DNA from: Parvibaculum sp963975745
GTDB taxonomy: Bacteria; Pseudomonadota; Alphaproteobacteria; Parvibaculales; Parvibaculaceae
Direction of reading: 5' to 3'
DNA: 64,000 bases
Assembly: GCF_963975745.1 (NCBI RefSeq)
Contig: NZ_CAXBIB010000010.1
Coordinates: forward strand, 73,793-137,792
In this document: in pieces, positions 7,650-16,402 of the stretch
How the letters are laid out: each line of letters starts with the position of its first letter
How positions within the stretch are numbered: position 1 is the first letter of the stretch
Notes under the pieces: model-generated
Told to the model about the DNA's origin: nothing
The model's input: only the letters and a program-made list of their open reading frames with translations
The model's database searches: none
Made by a program: the position numbers and the translations under genes

Positions 7650-10607
7650 TCACTCCCGCCAGTGACGCGCGATGAAATCGAGCGCTTCTGACGTGCGCAT
7701 TGGCTGGCCAAAGTAATAGCCCTGCCCATAGTCGCAACCCATGCTCGCCAGATCATCCGCCTGCGACTGGCTTTCGGTGCCCTCAGCCACCACTTCCATC
7801 CCCAGATCGTGGGCCAGCGTGACCATCGAACGGATGATCAGTGGTGTTTCACGGTCGGAGGACATGCCGGCAACGAACGACCGGTCGACCTTCAGCGTGT
7901 CGAAGGGAAAGCGCTGCAAGTAGCTCAGACTCGAGTAACCCGTACCGAAATCGTCGAGCGAAAGTCCCGCCCCCAGGGCCTTGAGGCGTTGCAGCATTGT
8001 TGCGGCAAATTCAGGATTCTCCATCACAAGAGATTCCGTGACTTCGAGCTTCAACGACCCCCGGACAATGTCGATCCGATTCAATACGCGCTTCACATCA
8101 TCGATCAGATCGTGACGGAGCAACTGGCGACTTGAGACATTCACGCTGACAAAAAGCGGGCGCTCTGCCGGAAAGAGTTTCTGCCAGGTCGCAAGCTCCT
8201 CGCTCGCGGCACGAAGTGCAAACCGACCGATTTCGTTGATTACGCCCAACTCCTCCGCCAGCGGCACAAAACTGTCCGGCGGCAGCAATCCGTCTTTCGG
8301 GTGATTCCAGCGAATCAATGCTTCGAAACCACGAACGTTGCCGTCGGTCAGCGACATAATCGGCTGATAGTAGAGTTCCATCTCGTGGCGCTCGATCGCA
8401 TGTCGCAGGTCGGTTTCCAGTGTCAGATGGTCATCCGTCTCGGCACGCATTGCAGGCTCGAAGAGCTCGATCCGGGCCTTTCCAGCACGTTTTGCGCGAT
8501 ACATCGCGATTTCAACTTCCGTGAAAAGATCCTCCGGATTCTCGTGTGCGTCCTCACAAATCGCAACGCCGATCGACGAAGTCGGATAGACCTCATGCCC
8601 TGCAACCTCGATCGGCTGTCGGAGAAACTCGCTGGCCTGCTCGGCAAAAGAGCGTGCATCGTCGCGCTGTGTCCGCGATGTCAGCAAGACGGCAAATGCA
8701 TCTCCATCGATACGCGCGACCGTGTCGTCTTGCGTTACCAGAGATTCCAACCGGCGCGCAATCGCAATCAACAACGCATCTCCGCCTGAGTGACCGAGAC
8801 TATCATTGACCGTCTTGAATCGATCGAGATCGATCAATAACACCGCCGCCCGCGGCCGGTCGAGCAGGTCCTGCCGTCGAATGGCACGCTCCAGACGGTC
8901 CATGAAAAGGGCGCGGTTGGGCAATCCCGTCAGACTGTCATGGACGCTGTCGTGCAGCAGGCGTTCCTCGGCAAGTTTCCGAGCCGTGATGTCACGTACC
9001 GTGCCGATGCATCGCGCCGTTCCCGTGTCTGCAGCCGAAATGCAGCTCGCACTGAGACCTATCCAGCGAAAGACCCCATCCGAGTGACGCATACGAAATT
9101 CAAGCGTGAACGATACATTACCACGGTGGAAATACGCGTTGAGAGCTGTGCGATAGGTCTCGCGATCAGCCGGATGCATGTGTTCGCGCCAGAGAAGTTC
9201 GTTTCCGTCCAGCGTGCCGGCATCAAGGCCCAACATTGCCTCCACCGAGGGCGACACATACAGGCGGTCATTGGTCGCGTCCCAGTCCCAGACACCCATG
9301 CGCGCGCCAGACAAAGCAAAGGCATTTCGCTGCTCGCTGCGGAGCGTCCCGAGATCAGCGCGACGGCGACCGCCCTGTGCGTGATAGGCCGCAGCAAACG
9401 CAAACAGCGTCAGGGCGGCCGTGAGGAGTCCGCCCGAAAAAGTCGTGCCGGCAAAGGCGGCGGACATCCAGCCGACCGTGTGCAGTGCCGCGGCGAGACC
9501 GGCGAATCCGAACAGCACAGCGCCGGGTATAAGAAGCTGTGCCGGGCGAACACCACGCAGGGCTGCGGCCACGATCAACGGTACGCCTGCGACCATGGCA
9601 ACAGCGACAATTGCGCGTACATAGAATGCACCAAGAGGTACGCTTAGAATCGCAAGTGGAATGCCTGCTAGCGCGGCGTAGGACATCCATCGAGCGAGAC
9701 GCGACGGCCATTTTGCGAGGCGTTCAAGGTCGAGAAAAAAGCGCTCCAATGCAAAGACCGCCGCGGCAAAGAGCGCCAATGCCGAGCTGCGCAGGGTCAT
9801 GTCCCATCGCGGACCGAGATCGAGCAAGGCGGCGAGGTAGCCGAATTCCGCAAGCAGGACCAGAAAACCTGTTCCGAGGAGTCCGGCCGTGGCACGAGCG
9901 GCCGCAACGCGCGTCAGGATCGCGAGCGCCGAAAGGTAGATTGCGAACGCCGCGACGACGGCAAGCATGCCGCCCTCGACCAGCGCCAGGCGTCGCATGA
10001 AGGCGCTCCATGCCTCGACATGCCAGAGATAGACGCTTTCCGGCGGTTCGTCGGCATGAAGCGCAACGGTGATGCTTGTTTCCGGTTCGGCCGAAATGGC
10101 GAAGACGGAAAATCCTCGCCGTTCCTCGCCCGGCATCGGCACGGGATCCTGACCGCCGGCCGTCACGGCACGGTCGACCGAGCCCCGGGGCAGCGGCCAG
10201 AACAGATTGCCCAAGCCCCGAGCGCGCTCATCCGCGACCAGATAGCGCTGAACCGGATCTGCTGACCGGTTGCGCAAGGCGATAACGAGCCAGGTGCCGG
10301 CCGCGCCATCGCCATCCGAAAGTACGATGGTACCGTCTTCAAGCGCGCCTTCGTCGATTTCGGCCGCCCCTTCCTCGGTTTCGCTGTCGATTCCCGCGGT
10401 TCCGGCTATCGGCGGCTCGATCGTCAGGCGCCGGCCGGCGGCCTCGTAGCGCTCGCCGTGTGGCGTCAGATCGACCACGGGCGCCCTGTCGTCAAGGGCC
10501 ACTGCGTCCAGCGATTGCGCCGCACCGGTCGTGATGATCGAGACTGCCAAAGCGGCCGCCACAAGCGCGCCACTTCTGCGCGCTCTTTTCAATGCCCCTC
10601 GCCGCAT
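7650..10607 (-). CDS. Membrane sensor with 7TM, PAS, degenerate GGDEF and intact EAL domains (c-di-GMP phosphodiesterase)
   Basis: A 985-residue protein. Order: signal peptide (1-31); a periplasmic beta-rich region to about 175 resembling 7TMR-DISMED2; about seven membrane helices (roughly 190-400); a PAS domain with PAC motif (about 425-545); GGDEF (about 560-715); EAL (about 725-980). The GGDEF signature reads DGDAF, so cyclase activity is unlikely. The EAL domain keeps FEALIRW, LEVTESL, LDDFGTGYSSL, LKVDRSFV, VAEGTES and GYYFGQP, the metal and catalytic set of active phosphodiesterases. The degenerate GGDEF may bind GTP as a regulatory site. The start at 10607 has GGGGAG upstream and follows the GNAT stop by 25 bp. 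Confidence 0.93.
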   Translation of the reverse strand: MRRGALKRARRSGALVAAALAVSIITTGAAQSLDAVALDDRAPVVDLTPHGERYEAAGRRLTIEPPIAGTAGIDSETEEGAAEIDEGALEDGTIVLSDGDGAAGTWLVIALRNRSADPVQRYLVADERARGLGNLFWPLPRGSVDRAVTAGGQDPVPMPGEERRGFSVFAISAEPETSITVALHADEPPESVYLWHVEAWSAFMRRLALVEGGMLAVVAAFAIYLSALAILTRVAAARATAGLLGTGFLVLLAEFGYLAALLDLGPRWDMTLRSSALALFAAAVFALERFFLDLERLAKWPSRLARWMSYAALAGIPLAILSVPLGAFYVRAIVAVAMVAGVPLIVAAALRGVRPAQLLIPGAVLFGFAGLAAALHTVGWMSAAFAGTTFSGGLLTAALTLFAFAAAYHAQGGRRRADLGTLRSEQRNAFALSGARMGVWDWDATNDRLYVSPSVEAMLGLDAGTLDGNELLWREHMHPADRETYRTALNAYFHRGNVSFTLEFRMRHSDGVFRWIGLSASCISAADTGTARCIGTVRDITARKLAEERLLHDSVHDSLTGLPNRALFMDRLERAIRRQDLLDRPRAAVLLIDLDRFKTVNDSLGHSGGDALLIAIARRLESLVTQDDTVARIDGDAFAVLLTSRTQRDDARSFAEQASEFLRQPIEVAGHEVYPTSSIGVAICEDAHENPEDLFTEVEIAMYRAKRAGKARIELFEPAMRAETDDHLTLETDLRHAIERHEMELYYQPIMSLTDGNVRGFEALIRWNHPKDGLLPPDSFVPLAEELGVINEIGRFALRAASEELATWQKLFPAERPLFVSVNVSSRQLLRHDLIDDVKRVLNRIDIVRGSLKLEVTESLVMENPEFAATMLQRLKALGAGLSLDDFGTGYSSLSYLQRFPFDTLKVDRSFVAGMSSDRETPLIIRSMVTLAHDLGMEVVAEGTESQSQADDLASMGCDYGQGYYFGQPMRTSEALDFIARHWRE

Positions 10608-10632
10608 CAGCCGCTCACTCCCCTTCACAAAG

Positions 10633-11220
10633 TCACCGGCGTGGATCATCGCGCAGAATGGCAAACACAACATGATCGCGCCACATGCCGTTGATGCGGA
10701 GATAGCCCCGCGCATGACCTTCCTCGGTGAACCCGCACTTGCGCAAGACAGCGCGGGACCTCTCATTCTCCGGAAGGCAGGCGGCCTGCAGTCTATGCAA
10801 TTTCAATTCCTCGAATACGTAGGGGATCAGTGCCCGCACTGCCGCGGTCACATATCCCCGCCCCGCATACTTCTCGCCTGCCCAGTAGCCCAGGGCGCAG
10901 GACTGCTGGACACCGCGCTGAACGCCCGACAGCGTGCAACCACCGACAAGAGCATTATCCTGCTCCCGAAAGATGAAGAACGGGTAGGCATGATCTTCCC
11001 GGATTTCGCGCATATAGCGCCGAAGGCGGCGGCGATATGCCGGCCTGGTCAGATCGTCCTGACCCCATGTCGGCTCCCATGGCGTCAGGAAGCTGCGACT
11101 ATCCTCCCGCAATCCAGCCCATGCGGAGTAATCGCCGTGCTGCGGCATGCGCAGATAGACGCCCTGTCCCAGAATGAGAGGTACGGTCTCCGGCTTCGTG
11201 ATCGAACGAAGAAATGCCAT
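10633..11220 (-). CDS. rimJ: GNAT N-acetyltransferase, RimJ/RimL type
   Basis: A 195-residue acetyltransferase with the RimJ/RimL pattern: an N-terminal strand LRMPQHGDYSAW, the acetyl-CoA loop YAGRGYVTAAVRALIPYVF, and the C-terminal LHRLQAACLPENERSRAVLRK/CGFTEEG block. E. coli RimJ acetylates the N-terminus of ribosomal protein S5; the substrate here is inferred only. It follows the M16 peptidase gene by 27 bp and lies immediately upstream of the EAL gene, so the thrC, M16, GNAT and EAL genes may be one transcript. Confidence 0.85.
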   Translation of the reverse strand: MAFLRSITKPETVPLILGQGVYLRMPQHGDYSAWAGLREDSRSFLTPWEPTWGQDDLTRPAYRRRLRRYMREIREDHAYPFFIFREQDNALVGGCTLSGVQRGVQQSCALGYWAGEKYAGRGYVTAAVRALIPYVFEELKLHRLQAACLPENERSRAVLRKCGFTEEGHARGYLRINGMWRDHVVFAILRDDPRR

Positions 11221-11247
11221 GGCCGGACGCGCCTCCCGATCGCGACC

Positions 11248-12522
11248 TCAATTGGCAAATCTTGCCGCGATCCGATCGTAGGATTCAAGTCCGCCATTCT
11301 TGCCGGCAAGCGGACCGATGGCTGACACTGCAAGCTGATTGCCAGCCAGCAGACGGTCTGCATAGCGGCGCACAGCCGCTGCATCGACCGCCTCGACGCG
11401 CTCGATCAATTCGCCGATGGGCAGCACACGTCCATGAATCGTGAACTGGCGGGAAATCTGCTCGGCCCGGGAGGACGAACTCTCCAGCCCCATCATCAAC
11501 CCGGCCTTGATCTGCGCACGGGCGCGTGCGACCTCATCCTCGTTTGCATCTTCGCCCAACCGTCCGATTTCTCCCGACATTACCGGCACGAGCTCCGCCA
11601 CATCATCTGGCGAGGTGCCTGCATAGACACCAAAGACGCCAGTGTCGGCAAACGACCAGGAAAAGGCGAAGGTCGAATAGCAGAGACCGCGCTTTTCTCG
11701 TATTTCCTGGAAAAGCCGCGAAGACATGCCGCCGCCAAGCACGCCGGCAAAGACCTGCGCGGTATAGTAATCGGGGTCCGAATAGGTCGGGCCCTCGAAG
11801 GCCAGCGCCAGGTGGGCCTGCTCAAGATCGCGCTCGATGCGGCGCTCACCGCCCGAGAAGCGCGCCGGTTCGGCGCCGTTGGTTCCCCGGCTCCGCAATG
11901 CACCAAAACGCTCGCGGGCAAGCGCCACGAGAGCGGCATGGTCGATCCCCCCGGCACCGGCAAGCACCATGCTCGGCGCCAGATAGCGCTCGCTCATATA
12001 GCTTTGCAGTGCGTCGCGGCCAAAACCGGACACCGTATCCACCGTGCCGAGGATCGAACGTCCGAGCGGCTGGTGCGGATAGGCCGCTTCAAGCAAATAG
12101 TCAAAGACCATGTCGTCCGGCGTGTCGTGCGCCTGGCCAATCTCGGAAATGATCACGCCACGCTCACGCTCGACTTCCTGCGGGTCGAAGACCGAATGCT
12201 GCAGGATGTCAGCCAGAATATCGATCGCCAACGGCAGGTCCTGTTTCAGTACGCGGGCATAATAGGCCGTCGCCTCATGCGTCGTATGGGCGTTGAGGTA
12301 GCCGCCAACTGTCTCGATCTCCTCGGCGATAGCGAGAGCCGAACGGCGTTCCGTACCCTTGAACGCCATATGCTCCAGCATGTGCGATACCCCATGCTGC
12401 CGCTCGGCTTCGTGGCGCGCGCCCGTGTTGACCCATACGCCGACCGACGTTGTTTCGAGATGCGGCATGCTGTCGGTGACGACGGTCAGGCCATTTTCCA
12501 GCTTGGTCACTTCAACGGACAT
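11248..12522 (-). CDS. M16 family zinc metallopeptidase (mitochondrial-processing-peptidase-like)
   Basis: A 424-residue single-unit M16B peptidase with the inverted zinc motif His47-Met-Leu-Glu50-His51 (HMLEHMAFKGT) and the downstream glutamate-containing segment ERGVIISEI. Length and motif match the bacterial relatives of the beta subunit of mitochondrial processing peptidase. The physiological substrate is unknown. The start at 12522 has AAGGAG upstream. It sits 19 bp after thrC, an arrangement widely conserved in alphaproteobacteria. Confidence 0.93.
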   Translation of the reverse strand: MSVEVTKLENGLTVVTDSMPHLETTSVGVWVNTGARHEAERQHGVSHMLEHMAFKGTERRSALAIAEEIETVGGYLNAHTTHEATAYYARVLKQDLPLAIDILADILQHSVFDPQEVERERGVIISEIGQAHDTPDDMVFDYLLEAAYPHQPLGRSILGTVDTVSGFGRDALQSYMSERYLAPSMVLAGAGGIDHAALVALARERFGALRSRGTNGAEPARFSGGERRIERDLEQAHLALAFEGPTYSDPDYYTAQVFAGVLGGGMSSRLFQEIREKRGLCYSTFAFSWSFADTGVFGVYAGTSPDDVAELVPVMSGEIGRLGEDANEDEVARARAQIKAGLMMGLESSSSRAEQISRQFTIHGRVLPIGELIERVEAVDAAAVRRYADRLLAGNQLAVSAIGPLAGKNGGLESYDRIAARFAN

Positions 12523-12541
12523 GGGCGGACTCCTTCAACAG

Positions 12542-13948
12542 TTACGCAGTAACGGAACGGGCACGTTCGCGGATGAACATCTCGACCGCATCGAGATCGT
12601 TGGGCAGCGCCGTCAGGCGCTCTTTCCGGGAGAACAGGTCGGCCATGGCCGGCGGTAGCGCCGGACGGATTCCGGTTGCCTCCTCGACGGCGTCCGGAAA
12701 CTTTGCCGGATGCGCCGTTGCCAGCGTCACCATTGGCACATTCATGTCGCCACGGAGTTTTGCCGCGACGGCAAGGCCAACCGCCGTATGCGGATCCACC
12801 AGTTCGCCCGTCGCCTTCAGGGTCGCGGATATTGCTCCGCGCGTCTCGTTCTCGTCGGCTCTTGCCGCGCCGAACATGGCGCGCATGGCATCCAGCCGGA
12901 CGGGATCGATTTCAAAGCCACCCGATTGGGCAAGGCTCTGCATCAGGCGCGTCACCGCAGCACCATCACGGCCATAGGCATCATGGAGCAGGCGTTCGAA
13001 ATTCGAAGAAACCTGAATGTCCATGCTGGGACTGATCGTCGGCACGACCGTACCGACTTCGTAGCGTCCGCTTTCGAGAGCCCGCGCCAGAATGTCATTG
13101 ACGTTGGTGGCAACAAGCAGGCGCGCGATAGGCAAACCCATACGCGCCGCCGCGTAGCCCGCAAAAACATCGCCGAAATTGCCAGTGGGCACCGAGAAGG
13201 CGACGGGGCGTGCCGGCGCTCCCAGCGCCACCGCGCTGGTGAAGTAGTAGACGATCTGGGCCATGACACGACCCCAGTTGATCGAATTGACGCCTGCCAG
13301 CGAAACATCGTCCCGGAAACGATGATCGTTGAACATCGCCTTGACCAGTGCCTGGCAGTCGTCGAATGAGCCGTCGATCGCAATATTGTGGACATTGGCG
13401 TCCAGCACCGTCGTCATCTGACGACGCTGCACCTCGGAAACGCGCCCCTTCGGATGAAGGATAAAAATGTCGGTCGTGTCGCGCCCTTTGAAGGCCTCAA
13501 TTGCCGCCGAGCCCGTGTCGCCCGACGTGGCGCCAACAACCGTGATGCGGCTGCGACGGGCAGCCAGCACATGATCGAACAGGCGGGCAAGGATCTGCAT
13601 CGCCACGTCCTTGAAGGCCAGCGTCGGCCCATGAAAGAGTTCCAGCAGCCAGTCACCGGGAGCAATTTGCGTCAGCGGCACAATCGCGCTGTGACGGAAA
13701 CCTGCATAGGCCTCAGTGAGCATCTTCTGGAGTGCCGCATCGTCGATAGACGGGCCGATATAGGGCCTCATCACGCGAAACGCGACTTCTTCGTAAGGCA
13801 GGCCGGCCAACGCCCGAATCTTTCGTTCGCTGAGTTGCGGCCACTCCGCCGGCACATAGAGGCCGCCATCGCGGGCGAGGCCCGCGAGCAATGCATCCTC
13901 GAAATCAAGCTCCGGGGCGCCGCCCCGCGTGCTGACGTACTTCACCAT
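12542..13948 (-). CDS. thrC: Threonine synthase
   Basis: A 468-residue PLP enzyme converting O-phosphohomoserine to threonine. The N-terminus MVKYVSTRGGAPELDFEDAL is diagnostic. The PLP lysine is Lys113 in GPTLAFKDVAMQ, and the phosphate-binding SGDTGSAA motif is present. The frame is open far upstream to 14209, but the ATG at 13948 has AGGAG at ideal spacing and gives the normal family N-terminus. It is 113 bp downstream of surf1 and starts the thrC-M16-GNAT group. Its partner thrB is at about 4 kb. Confidence 0.97.
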   Translation of the reverse strand: MVKYVSTRGGAPELDFEDALLAGLARDGGLYVPAEWPQLSERKIRALAGLPYEEVAFRVMRPYIGPSIDDAALQKMLTEAYAGFRHSAIVPLTQIAPGDWLLELFHGPTLAFKDVAMQILARLFDHVLAARRSRITVVGATSGDTGSAAIEAFKGRDTTDIFILHPKGRVSEVQRRQMTTVLDANVHNIAIDGSFDDCQALVKAMFNDHRFRDDVSLAGVNSINWGRVMAQIVYYFTSAVALGAPARPVAFSVPTGNFGDVFAGYAAARMGLPIARLLVATNVNDILARALESGRYEVGTVVPTISPSMDIQVSSNFERLLHDAYGRDGAAVTRLMQSLAQSGGFEIDPVRLDAMRAMFGAARADENETRGAISATLKATGELVDPHTAVGLAVAAKLRGDMNVPMVTLATAHPAKFPDAVEEATGIRPALPPAMADLFSRKERLTALPNDLDAVEMFIRERARSVTA

Positions 13949-14061
13949 AATCTCCTGGAATGCCAGCGCGAAAGACATTCGCGGGCCGGTCGGAGCTACC
14001 CTATCCGGCCGCGGCGCGAGAGGCAATTGCGCTGAGCGCGAGGCGACGAAATGACCAGAAA

Positions 14062-14820
14062 TCAGCCTTTTGGACGCCCGAGTCGTCCCTGAGACCTGTG
14101 GTAAATCAGATAGATAGCGATCAGGACCACACTCAGGCCAAACCAGGTCAGGGCATAGTCGAGATGGTTGTTCGGCAGGTCGACGCGGGTCCGCCCGGCT
14201 TTTGGCCAAGCTCCTGACGCGCTCGCGGCCTCCGCCTCGATGATGAAGGGTGCCACCCGTCCAAGACCCAGATACGTGCCCATCACGACCGGGTCGCGCA
14301 CCATCCAGACGTTACGGATCGGGTCATCGGCACCATCGAAAAGTCCGCGCGGCTGCGGCGTGCGAAGGACACCGACAAGGCTCACCTCATCGTCGCTCTC
14401 TGTCGCCAGGCGCGTCATGCGGTCCTTCATTGCCACTGGGACAAAACCACGATCGACCAGAACGACAGCGTCCGGGGCATTCGCCAGTACCAACGGTGTG
14501 ATCACCGCATAGCCCGGCGCACCCGACTCATTCTGGGTGAAGTAGTGCAATTCCTGCGCGTGCTGAAAGCGGCCGGTCAATGCAACGCGCGTGTATTCAA
14601 TCGCGGCCGCATCGAGACTGGCCCATTCCTCGGGCGCGGGCAGCATGATGGGGTCGGCGGCCAGCCGTTCGGTCATCGTCGCGATCAGGTCGCGCTTCCA
14701 TTCGAGCCGCTCGAGTTGCCAGAAGCCCAGAACCAGCAGCACCGGCAGCATGGCGGCCGTCAGCAGCGTCGGCCACAGCATGGGCCGGAAGGAAAATCTG
14801 CCGTGTCCGACTTCATTCAT
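14062..14820 (-). CDS. SURF1 family cytochrome c oxidase assembly protein
   Basis: A 252-residue SURF1 homologue. It has one N-terminal membrane helix (about 14-33, followed by GFWQLERLEWK), a periplasmic domain containing YFTQNESGAPGYAVITPL and VDRGFVP, and one C-terminal helix (about 222-242) after NNHLDYALTWFGL. It helps insert heme a into subunit I of aa3-type oxidases. Its start overlaps the DUF983 stop by 4 bp. It ends the ctaC-to-surf1 oxidase operon. Confidence 0.95.
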   Translation of the reverse strand: MNEVGHGRFSFRPMLWPTLLTAAMLPVLLVLGFWQLERLEWKRDLIATMTERLAADPIMLPAPEEWASLDAAAIEYTRVALTGRFQHAQELHYFTQNESGAPGYAVITPLVLANAPDAVVLVDRGFVPVAMKDRMTRLATESDDEVSLVGVLRTPQPRGLFDGADDPIRNVWMVRDPVVMGTYLGLGRVAPFIIEAEAASASGAWPKAGRTRVDLPNNHLDYALTWFGLSVVLIAIYLIYHRSQGRLGRPKG

Positions 14821-15191
14821 GGCTCGAGGCGTCCTTCGCGTGCCTTGTGGCGGAATTGCTGCGCGACCAGCCAGCCCTTGAGCGGGCGCAGGAGCCCCAG
14901 CGGCAGCAGAATTGTCAGCGGCAACCAGAGCGCGGCATGGACCCAATAGGGTGGCGACCAGGTGAACTCGACCCACAGGACAAGACCGACAATGATGAAG
15001 CCGGCGATCATCATGATAAAGACCGCCGGTCCATCGCCTGAATCGGCAAACGCATAATCAAGGCCACAGACACTGCATCCGGGCGCCAGCGTCAGGAAGC
15101 CGTCATAGAGCCGACCCTTGCCGCAGCGCGGGCAGCACGCGCGCAATGCCACCGTCACCGAAGATGGCATTTGATCAGTCTGCATGCTCAT
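14817..15191 (-). CDS. DUF983 zinc-ribbon membrane protein
   Basis: A 124-residue protein. A zinc-ribbon-like pair (Cys20-x2-Cys23 and Cys39-x2-Cys42 in CPRCGKG and CSVCG) is followed by two membrane helices (about 55-75 and 82-102). DUF983 genes sit almost invariably between ctaE and surf1 in alphaproteobacterial oxidase operons, so a role in oxidase biogenesis is inferred, but no biochemical function is established. The start at 15191 has GAGGGA upstream; an ATG two codons later is an alternative. Confidence 0.9.
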   Translation of the reverse strand: MSMQTDQMPSSVTVALRACCPRCGKGRLYDGFLTLAPGCSVCGLDYAFADSGDGPAVFIMMIAGFIIVGLVLWVEFTWSPPYWVHAALWLPLTILLPLGLLRPLKGWLVAQQFRHKAREGRLEP

Positions 15192-15273
15192 GGGTCCCTC
15201 ATGAAGCGAAAGGGCGGCCACGCTGTCCGCGGGCCGCCCCCCATTCCGATTGTGGATCGTCGCATCCGCGCGA

Positions 15274-16110
15274 TCAGTGATAGACCGCGCCGACCGAAGC
15301 CCAGACATAGATGGCAAAAAACAGGAACAGCCAGACCACGTCGACGAAGTGCCAGTACCAGGCCGCCGCCTCGAAGCCGAAATGCTGCTTCGGTGTAAAA
15401 TGCCCCTTCATGGCCCGCAGCAGGCAGACGATCAGGAAGATCGTACCGACGATCACGTGGAAACCGTGGAAGCCGGTTGCCATGAAGAAGGTCGAGCCGT
15501 AGATACTGCCGGCAAAAGAGAAGGCCGCATGCTGGTACTCATAGGCCTGGACGGCCGTGAACAGCAGGCCGAGCGCCACCGTCAATGCCAACCCCTGCAC
15601 AAGACCCTTCCGATCATCATGCAGCAGCGCATGGTGCGCCCACGTGACCGTCGTGCCGGATGTCAGCAGGATGAGCGTGTTGATCAGCGGCAAGTGCCAG
15701 GGATCGAAGACCTCGACGCCCTGGGGCGGCCAGTGGCCGCCGGTGAACTCGACGCGCGCTGCCTGAATTTCCTCGCCGGCGAACAGGCTCGCATCGAAGA
15801 AGGCCCAGAACCAGGCGACAAAGAACATCACTTCAGAGGCAATGAAAAGGATCATGCCATAGCGCAGGTGAAGCTGCACGACCGGCGTATGATCACCCTT
15901 GTGCGCTTCGCGGATCACGTCCCGCCACCAAGCGAACATCGTGTAGAACACAATGGCAAAGCCGAGGATCATGATCCAGGAGCTTGCCATCTCGTGCATC
16001 CAGAGAACCGCACCAACGGCCAGAACAAAGGCACCGATGGCGCCGACGACAGGCCAGGGGCTCGGGTCTACCAGATGATAATCGTGATGTTTGGCGTGTG
16101 CGTCAGCCAT
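15274..16110 (-). CDS. ctaE: Cytochrome c oxidase subunit III
   Basis: A 278-residue seven-helix subunit III. It begins MADAHAKHHDYHLVDPSPWP and contains REAHKGDHTPVVQLHLRYGM, FIASEVMFFVAWFWAFFDAS and the C-terminal WYWHFVDVVWLFLF block, all hallmarks of the aa3 family. It stabilises proton uptake and lipid contacts of the oxidase core. The start at 16110 gives the normal N-terminus. The 102-bp gap upstream to the CoxF-like gene is where ctaG usually lies. Confidence 0.97.
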   Translation of the reverse strand: MADAHAKHHDYHLVDPSPWPVVGAIGAFVLAVGAVLWMHEMASSWIMILGFAIVFYTMFAWWRDVIREAHKGDHTPVVQLHLRYGMILFIASEVMFFVAWFWAFFDASLFAGEEIQAARVEFTGGHWPPQGVEVFDPWHLPLINTLILLTSGTTVTWAHHALLHDDRKGLVQGLALTVALGLLFTAVQAYEYQHAAFSFAGSIYGSTFFMATGFHGFHVIVGTIFLIVCLLRAMKGHFTPKQHFGFEAAAWYWHFVDVVWLFLFFAIYVWASVGAVYH

Positions 16111-16212
16111 GTCCCCATTTCTCCAGTTCGCATGCGGCGGACGCGGCCGCCGGATCAATCCATTCCAATTCGCCGGCGCAAGCAAGGCGCGCCTGATTGC
16201 AGACGGGCCGCA

Positions 16213-16395
16213 TCAGAATGTGCGGTTCGCCACATTGCCCCCAAGTTTCACGATCGTCACGACAAAGAACAGCACCATCAATCCCGCCAATGTCCATGCG
16301 AGCGCCAGATTGCGCTGACGGCGGCGCTTGAGCTGTTCCTCCGTCCATACCGGAGTCGCAATCTCATGGCGCTTGCTTTCATCCTGCTCGCTCAT
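16213..16395 (-). CDS. CoxF-like small membrane protein of the oxidase operon
   Basis: A 60-residue protein: a charged N-terminus with ATPVWTEEQLKRRRQRN, one membrane helix (about 29-48) and a short tail. Proteins of this shape, usually annotated CoxF, lie between ctaB and ctaG in alphaproteobacteria and are thought to help oxidase assembly. The ATG at 16395 has GAGGGA just upstream, and its ribosome-binding region overlaps the end of ctaB, with 7 bp between the genes. The next gene is ctaE rather than ctaG. Confidence 0.82.
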   Translation of the reverse strand: MSEQDESKRHEIATPVWTEEQLKRRRQRNLALAWTLAGLMVLFFVVTIVKLGGNVANRTF

Positions 16396-16402
16396 GTTTC
16401 CC

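Noticed and set aside
16111..16212. Possible ctaG remnant between coxF and ctaE
   Set aside because: The 102 bp were read in both directions and show no Cox11 motif; treated as true absence at this locus.
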